10,584 nucleotides of DNA. Source: Acidobacteriota bacterium. GTDB taxonomy: Bacteria > Acidobacteriota > Terriglobia > Terriglobales > Acidobacteriaceae. Shown piece by piece: positions 5,798-10,584 of this stretch. The translations under genes were made by a program, and so were the position numbers. How positions within the stretch are numbered: the first letter of the stretch is position 1; every line of letters starts with the position of its first letter. The DNA is taken from contig QIAR01000071.1 in the NCBI GenBank assembly GCA_003225595.1, positions 1 to 10,584 of the forward strand, in the 5' to 3' direction. The notes beneath the pieces were generated by a model. The model did no database searches. It saw only the letters and a program-made list of their open reading frames with translations, and had not been told where the DNA came from.

Positions 5798-7798
5798 ATG
5801 CGAAAGCTACTGTTGTTGTTCTTGTTCGGAGCCACATTGCTGCTTAGCGTAGCTCCTCTCGCCGCCCAGAACAGCGTTGATGTCCTGGGGGGCACACAGC
5901 CGGTGAACACGACCGGCTGCGCCGTGAACCCAAACTGTATTCCAGCGACGTGGTCCACGACCTCCAACGCGGGCACGGACATTAGCACGGCGATAACGGC
6001 GAACTTCGTTTTCGTCCCCAACGGTGGGGCTTTGGCTACCGACTTTCCATCTGCAACGAGCGGGCGAATCTGCCTGGCCGATACCCGTGATCTCACCACG
6101 CCTACGCTGTTCGGCCAAATAGCCGCGAACTGTCAGGCCGCCGGAGGCGTCGCTCTCCTGCTCATACGTGACAGTGCAGTCAACGCCCCATCAGCTATCC
6201 CGGTATTTACCATATCCACGGCCAACGGGGACTTTCTGCGGAATACTGTCGGATTCAACGCGACGACCGGAGTTTCCAATTACCCGATTCGAATCAATGT
6301 GGCTCCTGCCACTGTGCCCAGCAACCCTGCCGGTCAGCACAACTGCCCAAGTGGTCAGGCTGTCCCGGCATTCGTTGGTGCGGGAACCGCGAATTACACC
6401 CCCAATGAGAGTCTGTGTCTGCCCGCGGGGGCAGGCCAGGCCGTCGAGCCCAGCATGACCGTGGACTCGCAGGGCACGATCTACGTCGAGTCCATCCGCG
6501 GAGTCCCAGGGGGCCTCGACCTATGGCGCTGGAATAAGGCTGCAGACCGTGGACCTAACGCTAACGGAACCCTGCCGTTTAAGTACGAAGGTCAGCCCGA
6601 TTGTGGCATATTCGTATCCACTTTTTGCACTACGAGCGGGTTGGCGCCGGGAGGAGGCGATGGCGACATCGCCGTGAACAGTGCGGACCCTTTCAACCTG
6701 AACATTCCAAATCTAGCCGTGGTCAGTCTCACCGCAGCGGAAGTTACAGGCAGCCACTCCACCAACCGCGCGGATACCTTCAGTACTCCGAACCCGGCCA
6801 CCAGCGGAGTTCCCTTCGACGACCGTATGTGGATCGCTGGCTTCAACGATCCTAGCCACGTGTACATGGAATACCACGATTTTGGAACAACCTCCCAAAT
6901 CTTTGTGCAACGCTCGGCCGATGGAGGCCAAACCTATACCGACGCCATTGGAACAGTAGTTGACGCTCCGACAGAGCCTAGCGTCGGCCCTCCTACGGGC
7001 AACATTGCTGGGCAGATCAAGGTGGACAACAGCAGTTGCTCAAGCCATGGCAACCTGTACCAGATCTTTGTGGGTCCCGATAACCCGATGGACAACTCGA
7101 AGGCCAGCAACAACTTTATGAACGCTGCCTACGTGGGCGTGGCTTCGGGCGTGAGTCTCACGAGTCCCACACTATCGTTCACTGACTACAAGATCTTCAG
7201 TTGCGGAGCGGGTTCGACGTGTCCCTCCGGCGCCGGCCTCGGCAATCTGTTCCCCGCGCTCGCGGTAGACAATTTCGGCTACGTGTACGCCGTCTGGTCG
7301 GATAACACCGACATCTACTACTCGTTCTCGAACAGTCTCGGGACGCGGTGGTCTCCGGCAATCAAAGTAACTCAGAACACGTCCCGAGCTGGAAAGTCGA
7401 ACGTGTTCCCCTGGGTCGCGGCCGATGCCAATGGCCACGTGGCCATCGCGTGGTATGGTGCCGATCAAGCCGGCAATTCGAACACGGTCCCATTGACCAC
7501 AAACTGGGACGTCTACGTTGCGGAGACCGTCAACGGCCATGCGATCACGCCCGTGTTCACGCTGAGCCAAGCCACCGACCACGTCAACCACACGGGGCAG
7601 ATCTCAACCGGCGGCCTACTTGGCAGCTCCGACCGGAGCCTTGCTGACTTTTTCCAGATCGCGATTGACCCAACGAGCCATCGCGTCAACGTTGCCTACG
7701 CGGATAACCATGCGGGTACTTCTGTCACGTACTTCACGCGGCAGAAGAAAGCACCCCGAGGCATCGTCACCAAGGGCCAGTGTGCAGGGCCCCAATAA
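5798..7798 (+). CDS. Exported beta-propeller protein with N-terminal PA-like domain
   Basis: The 666-residue protein has a clean signal peptide: RK, hydrophobic 4-21, and likely cleavage after A22 or A23. Residues about 88-150 resemble a protease-associated (PA) domain: a GRICLADTR strand, a helix with NCQAAGGVALLLIRDSA, then IPVFTISTANGDFLR. PA domains usually bind peptides or proteins as lids or adaptors on secreted hydrolases. From about 215 the chain is a propeller homologous to the preceding gene. Shared marks are EPSMTVDSQGTIYVES, D342-RMWIAGF...YMEYHDF (to 362), an Asp box SADGGQTY (373-380), a degenerate box SNSLGTRW (511-518) and FPWVAADANGHVAIAW (from 537). No protease or sialidase catalytic motif was seen. 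The C-terminus KGQCAGPQ echoes GQSCKGPAGP of its neighbour. AGGAG (5784-5788) lies nine bases before ATG. Co-transcription with the first gene is inferred from the 30-nt gap. Confidence 0.78.
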   Translation: MRKLLLLFLFGATLLLSVAPLAAQNSVDVLGGTQPVNTTGCAVNPNCIPATWSTTSNAGTDISTAITANFVFVPNGGALATDFPSATSGRICLADTRDLTTPTLFGQIAANCQAAGGVALLLIRDSAVNAPSAIPVFTISTANGDFLRNTVGFNATTGVSNYPIRINVAPATVPSNPAGQHNCPSGQAVPAFVGAGTANYTPNESLCLPAGAGQAVEPSMTVDSQGTIYVESIRGVPGGLDLWRWNKAADRGPNANGTLPFKYEGQPDCGIFVSTFCTTSGLAPGGGDGDIAVNSADPFNLNIPNLAVVSLTAAEVTGSHSTNRADTFSTPNPATSGVPFDDRMWIAGFNDPSHVYMEYHDFGTTSQIFVQRSADGGQTYTDAIGTVVDAPTEPSVGPPTGNIAGQIKVDNSSCSSHGNLYQIFVGPDNPMDNSKASNNFMNAAYVGVASGVSLTSPTLSFTDYKIFSCGAGSTCPSGAGLGNLFPALAVDNFGYVYAVWSDNTDIYYSFSNSLGTRWSPAIKVTQNTSRAGKSNVFPWVAADANGHVAIAWYGADQAGNSNTVPLTTNWDVYVAETVNGHAITPVFTLSQATDHVNHTGQISTGGLLGSSDRSLADFFQIAIDPTSHRVNVAYADNHAGTSVTYFTRQKKAPRGIVTKGQCAGPQ

Positions 7799-7805
7799 TA
7801 TCGCC

Positions 7806-7832
7806 GGGAGGCCGACGTACAGTCGGTCTCCC
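7806..7832 (+). terminator. Hairpin at the end of the propeller operon
   Basis: GGGAGGCCGAC (7806-7816) and GTCGGTCTCCC (7822-7832) pair over eleven positions with one G-U wobble around the five-base loop GTACA, starting seven bases after the stop codon. No T-run follows, so it may stop transcription poorly by itself and instead protect the mRNA 3' end. Confidence 0.6.
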
Positions 7833-8166
7833 AGCTTAGCTGAAATGGAGCGCCGCCCGTTCACTGGGTGCGCCGCCAACCGCGAGAGATTTTCACCGAG
7901 GAGGTCGAGATTCGCCTACGCTACGCTGTGTCGGGAGAGAGCGCGGGCGCGCTCCCTCCCGACCTTGCGCGCGGAATCCTAGAATTGCTTTCTTCGCTCT
8001 GAGCCTGCCCGCCGGTCGTGGCCTTTGAAGCCGTGCCCTGACACGAAGCGAGAGGAGGCTCTTCACTGTATCCAGATTGCAAGGACTGTACCGCATCCGG
8101 TTGTGATGCAGTTTAGATTTACACAGGGAGCAAGTTGCGACATGCGGCAAGCGCGAAGGAGGGCTT
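7833..8166. other. Gene-poor region between the operon and the small minus-strand gene
   Basis: This 334-nt stretch holds no convincing gene. Open frames crossing it are low in ordinary composition (Arg/Pro-rich) and cut through the large hairpin. Apart from the hairpin at 7930-7963 and the edge of a smaller one at 8162-8177, I see nothing in it. Confidence 0.5.
7930..7963. repeat. Long near-perfect inverted repeat
   Basis: The 34-nt element is GTCGGGAG, A, GAGCGCG paired with CGCGCTC, C, CTCCCGAC: fifteen complementary positions and a single A-C mismatch, with almost no spacer. It would form a very stable G+C-rich cruciform or RNA hairpin. It lies about 130 nt after the operon stop with only a mild pyrimidine stretch downstream, so it could be a second terminator, an mRNA-protecting element or a dispersed intergenic repeat. 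Confidence 0.55.
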
Positions 8167-8177
8167 CTACTGAAGCC
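8162..8177 (-). terminator. Small hairpin overlapping the stop codon of the small gene
   Basis: GGCTTC and GAAGCC are perfect six-base arms with a four-base loop. The TAG stop of the minus-strand gene (8169-8167) falls in the loop and first arm. No T-tract follows on the minus strand, so a terminator role is weak. Confidence 0.3.
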
Positions 8178-8367
8178 AGTGCAGGTGCTTCTCGGTGCTT
8201 CCGAATCTTGGCTCCTGGCAATTGTGCATTTCCGCTGTCAATTGCTTTTGGCGGTCCACCACCGCACTGCTCAGTAGGGCCAAAATTTCCAGCAGCTTAT
8301 CGGGGTCGCTTTCGGTGGCTGCGGCAAAGCAGAGTTCCTGCCAGGATCTTGTTCTGTCTTCCGCCAT
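8167..8367 (-). CDS. Small helical hypothetical protein
   Basis: This is a 66-residue protein with coding character. It begins MAEDRTRSWQELC, then AAATESDPDKLLEILALL, then VVDRQKQL, a run of two amphipathic helices. Short proteins of the form WQ.LC..A..E.DP.KLL.L...I...L..K...L are, from memory, frequent in Acidobacteriota genomes with no assigned function; this is recall and not a search result. There is no signal peptide, membrane segment or metal motif. The frame allows ATG 8376, but AAGGG sits nine bases before ATG 8367 and overlaps the other start, so 8367 is preferred. The tail after residue 46 (MHNCQEPRFGS...) looks unstructured. The gene is transcribed divergently from gdhA and apparently alone. 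Confidence 0.6.
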   Translation of the reverse strand: MAEDRTRSWQELCFAAATESDPDKLLEILALLSSAVVDRQKQLTAEMHNCQEPRFGSTEKHLHWLQ

Positions 8368-8472
8368 AGTGTGCATCCCTTAGTACACAAATGCCACAGA
8401 GCAGTCACGGACAGCAATACCGCAGGCAATGTATTCTGTTGAACATAAGACCCTAGCGGGGAATTACACACC

Positions 8473-8500
8473 ATCAAATTTGGCGTGAAGACTGTGTCAA
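8473..8500 (-). promoter_or_regulatory. Candidate promoter for the small minus-strand gene
   Basis: On the minus strand a perfect TTGACA (8500-8495) is followed after 16 nt by TTTGAT (8478-8473, four of six matches to TATAAT). It points toward the small gene and would give a leader of about 100 nt. Confidence 0.4.
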
Positions 8501-8654
8501 GCCGTACGCGTAGCAACCACGAAGAAGAGACACATAAAAAGGACCGAGTCAATTCCCTCAGCCTTGGCGAACTCTGAGCGAGAAGCGAGGCCCCAAAAGA
8601 GAAAACGACCCTCGAGAACCTCAGCCGCCGCCGTACGGATCGTCAGTCAGTAGC
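8501..8654. other. Non-coding middle of the divergent region upstream of gdhA
   Basis: The whole gap between the small gene and gdhA is 396 nt. Between its two divergent promoters I see only a short CTCAG...CTGAG inverted repeat near 8559-8576 and no gene. Confidence 0.4.
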
Positions 8655-8683
8655 TTGCCTCACCGGTTGCTCCTCCATATACT
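8655..8683 (+). promoter_or_regulatory. Sigma70-type promoter of gdhA
   Basis: TTGCCT (8655-8660, four of six matches) and TATACT (8678-8683, five of six) are separated by exactly 17 nt. Transcription would start near 8690, leaving a leader of about 75 nt before the gdhA ATG. Confidence 0.6.
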
Positions 8684-8763
8684 GTAAAGTTTGCCCGCAA
8701 CAATCGGCGAATCACACTGTCCCCGCGCCGGCTAGCGGACCGCAATCTTCGGAGATCATTCCT

Positions 8764-10029
8764 ATGAAGACTATTTCCCTGGAACAGGAAATTAATCCCT
8801 GGGAGGCGCAAGCTGCTCGCTTTGATCTCGCCGCACAAAAGCTCAACCTGGACGATGGGATCTGGAAGGTTCTTCGATATCCCAACCGCGAAATCATCGT
8901 TCACATTCCAGTCATGATGGACAGTGGGCAACTGGAAGTTTTTACCGGATTCCGTGTGCAGCATTCCATTGCCCGCGGGCCGGCCAAGGGTGGAATTCGA
9001 TATTCTCCCGATGTCACCTTGGACGAAGTGCGGGCGCTAGCCAGCTGGATGACCTGGAAATGCGCCGTGGTCAACATTCCATTTGGCGGCGCCAAGGGCG
9101 GGGTCATCTGCGATCCGCACCGCATGTCGATGGGCGAACTTGAGCGCATGACCCGCCGCTACACCGCGGAACTGGTGGAGTTCATCGGGCCAGAGAAAGA
9201 CGTGCCGGCTCCGGATGTGAACACCAACGAGCAGACCATGGCTTGGATTATGGATACCTATTCCATGCACATGCGCCAGACCGTAACCGCCGTGGTTACG
9301 GGCAAGCCGCTCAACATTGGCGGCTCGCGCGGCCGCCGCGAGGCAACCGGACGCGGCATCATGGTCGTCTGCGAAGAGGCTATTAAGAAGCTGGGCCTGA
9401 ACCGTGAATCCACGCGGGTAATCGTTCAGGGATTTGGCAATGTAGGATCGAACGCCGCCCGCCTGATGGCCGAGGCAGGTTATAAGGTCCTCGGCATCGC
9501 GGAAGTGGAAGGCGGTCTCTATAACAAGAACGGTATCGATGTCGATGCCCTCTGGGAATTCCGGCAGCGCGAGGGCACGATCCATGGCTTCCCCGGCGCG
9601 GAGAGCTATGATGCTGCGGAATTGTTGGTCACCGATTGCGAGATTCTGATCCCCGCCGCTACCGAGAATCAGATCACCAGCCGTAATGCCGATCGGGTGA
9701 AATGCAGAATTCTTGCTGAGGGCGCCAACGGCCCCACCACCGCAACTGCCGACGACATCCTGGCGGACAAGAGAGTATTCGTAATTCCCGACATTCTGTG
9801 CAATGCCGGCGGCGTGACCACTTCCTACTTCGAGTGGGTGCAGGACCGACAGGGCTACTTCTGGAAGGAGTCGGTGGTCAACGAGCAACTCGAGCACATC
9901 ATGAAGACCGCTTTCGAAGACGTTGTCCGTTATGCGGAAACTCACGGCGTCAACAATCGCATTGCGGCCTACATGCTCGCAATTGACCGCGTGGCCTATA
10001 CCATTCGCCAGCGCGGCATTTACGCCTAA
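8764..10029 (+). CDS. gdhA: Glutamate dehydrogenase (Glu/Leu/Phe/Val dehydrogenase family)
   Basis: GDH interconverts L-glutamate with 2-oxoglutarate plus ammonia using NAD(P), linking nitrogen and central carbon metabolism in the cytoplasm. The 421-residue length is normal for the hexameric bacterial and archaeal type. Substrate-domain residues are K75 in GPAKGGIRYSP, K99, catalytic K111 in FGGAKGGVICDP and catalytic D151 in PAPDVNT. TGKPLNIGGSRGRREATGRG joins the domains. The nucleotide-binding fold starts with GFGNVGS (223-229) and has the family's AEGANGPTT and PDILCNAGGVTTSYFEWVQ. The end of the second beta strand is acidic (E247 in GIAEVEGG), which in this family usually favours NAD(H); that is inference. 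Leucine or phenylalanine dehydrogenase is less likely because those are shorter and lack this N-terminus. GGAG lies nine bases before ATG 8764. The gene has its own promoter and appears monocistronic. Confidence 0.93.
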   Translation: MKTISLEQEINPWEAQAARFDLAAQKLNLDDGIWKVLRYPNREIIVHIPVMMDSGQLEVFTGFRVQHSIARGPAKGGIRYSPDVTLDEVRALASWMTWKCAVVNIPFGGAKGGVICDPHRMSMGELERMTRRYTAELVEFIGPEKDVPAPDVNTNEQTMAWIMDTYSMHMRQTVTAVVTGKPLNIGGSRGRREATGRGIMVVCEEAIKKLGLNRESTRVIVQGFGNVGSNAARLMAEAGYKVLGIAEVEGGLYNKNGIDVDALWEFRQREGTIHGFPGAESYDAAELLVTDCEILIPAATENQITSRNADRVKCRILAEGANGPTTATADDILADKRVFVIPDILCNAGGVTTSYFEWVQDRQGYFWKESVVNEQLEHIMKTAFEDVVRYAETHGVNNRIAAYMLAIDRVAYTIRQRGIYA

Positions 10030-10058
10030 AGCGGCTGCGGACATGAAAGCCCGCCGCT
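10030..10058 (+). terminator. Possible weak terminator after gdhA
   Basis: AGCGGC (10030-10035) and GCCGCT (10053-10058) form a six-pair stem with a 17-nt loop right after the gdhA stop codon. No T-run follows directly; a TTTTT occurs only at about 10081-10085. The rest of the 210-nt gap to the next gene shows no other feature. Confidence 0.3.
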
Positions 10059-10239
10059 ACGAACCAAGGACGGTACGGCATTTTTCCGCAGACTGTTCAG
10101 TCGTGCTACCACTGGTATTGAATAAGAGCGGCTTCACGCAAAACGCGAGAGCTGCTGCGCCATCCCCACGGAGAGGTTCAGGAGCGATTTCCCAGGATTT
10201 ATCCCGAGTCAATTTCCATCGAGCATTGAGAGGAACACA

Positions 10240-10572
10240 ATGAGCAGAGTAGAAATGAAGACAATGACCTGGCTCGCGGCATTATACCTGCTGTTTTCGC
10301 TGTCCGTGCCGTCCGCATTAGCGAAGCCACAGGCTGACACTTCAACCCAGCAGACCACTCCCACCAAGACGACAAAGAAAAAGGCGACGTCTGCGGGCAG
10401 TGCTTCTGCTTCGGAGATCGCTGCGGCCAAAGCTAAGGGGGAAGTGTGGGTCAACCTTGATACCGGCATCTACCACAAGGGCGGCCGCTGGTATGGCAAG
10501 ACAAAGAATGGCAAGTTCATGACCCAGCAAGAGGCCAAGGCGGCTGGTTACAAAGAATCTAAGAGAGATTAG
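10240..10572 (+). CDS. Small secreted protein with conserved WVN...YH..G..YG.TK motif
   Basis: The 110-residue product starts with a signal peptide: hydrophobic core 10-23 and probable cleavage after A28 in SALA-KP. A Thr/Lys/Gln/Ala/Ser-rich, probably disordered linker follows (30-66). The C-terminal 40 residues carry VWVNLDTGIYHKGG (69-82), RWYGKTKNGKFM (83-94) and QEAKAAGY (97-104). From memory, this W-VN-x-x-[ST]-G-x-YH...YG-x-T-K...[YF]M...EA...G[YF] block recurs at the end of small exported proteins in many bacteria and resembles the Ada-type metal-binding fold without its cysteines. The function is unknown; envelope or surface binding is a guess. AGAGGA lies about five bases before ATG 10240, which supports that start over the ATGs at 10255 and 10264. 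Its basic, Lys-rich C-terminus is complete within the window. Confidence 0.75.
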   Translation: MSRVEMKTMTWLAALYLLFSLSVPSALAKPQADTSTQQTTPTKTTKKKATSAGSASASEIAAAKAKGEVWVNLDTGIYHKGGRWYGKTKNGKFMTQQEAKAAGYKESKRD

Positions 10573-10584
10573 TGAGGCGAGAGG

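Noticed and set aside
7893..8150. Minus-strand ORF of 85 codons in the gene-poor region
   Set aside because: It is Arg/Pro-rich and runs through the large inverted repeat, has no clear ribosome site and no recognisable domain.
8025..8369. Plus-strand ORF opposite the small minus-strand gene
   Set aside because: No ribosome site, and its composition is unlike a protein. The minus-strand frame has a helical, family-like sequence and a ribosome site.
9037..10044. Minus-strand ORF of 335 codons opposite gdhA
   Set aside because: Its long length follows from codon bias of gdhA on the other strand. Its sequence has no family motif, while gdhA has all catalytic residues.

Overview
The window looks like chromosomal DNA from a free-living, moderately GC-rich bacterium, most likely an Acidobacteriota soil organism. 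That placement is inference. It rests on the mix of secreted BNR-propeller proteins, a short 'WQELC...DP.KLLEIL' type protein, a small secreted protein with a WVN..TGIYH..G..YG.TK.GK.M motif, and the style of the TrpE and GDH sequences. No rRNA, complete tRNA, transposase, integrase or CRISPR array is visible.

Layout. (1) 1-1089, minus: 5' two thirds of trpE, cut by the window edge. (2) 1267-2067, minus: a SAM-dependent methyltransferase, visibly richer in A+T than its neighbours. (3) 2192-3037, plus: an MBL-fold metallo-hydrolase, divergent from the methyltransferase. (4) 3152-3778, minus: a TetR-family regulator, convergent with the hydrolase. (5) 3779-4234: a 456-nt non-coding control region with a 19-bp perfect-arm palindrome, extra half-sites and a TTGACA promoter pointing right. 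(6) 4235-5767 and 5798-7798, plus: two tandem, homologous, exported beta-propeller (Asp-box) proteins 30 nt apart; the second carries an N-terminal PA-like domain. They are followed by strong hairpins. (7) 8167-8367, minus: a small helical protein. (8) 8764-10029, plus: glutamate dehydrogenase behind a good sigma70-type promoter. (9) 10240-10572, plus: a small secreted protein with a conserved C-terminal motif.

How the parts may work together. TrpE (chorismate to anthranilate) and GDH (glutamate/2-oxoglutarate) are housekeeping amino-acid enzymes with separate promoters and no evident link to the rest. The most coherent unit is TetR, operator-like DNA and the two-gene propeller operon. The TetR gene faces away from the operon. 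A palindrome lies just in front of TetR, and one of its half-sites recurs inside the spacer of the promoter that faces the operon. A ligand-responsive switch for a pair of exported propeller proteins is therefore a reasonable hypothesis, but neither the ligand nor the propellers' target can be read from the sequence. The other genes look individually transcribed.
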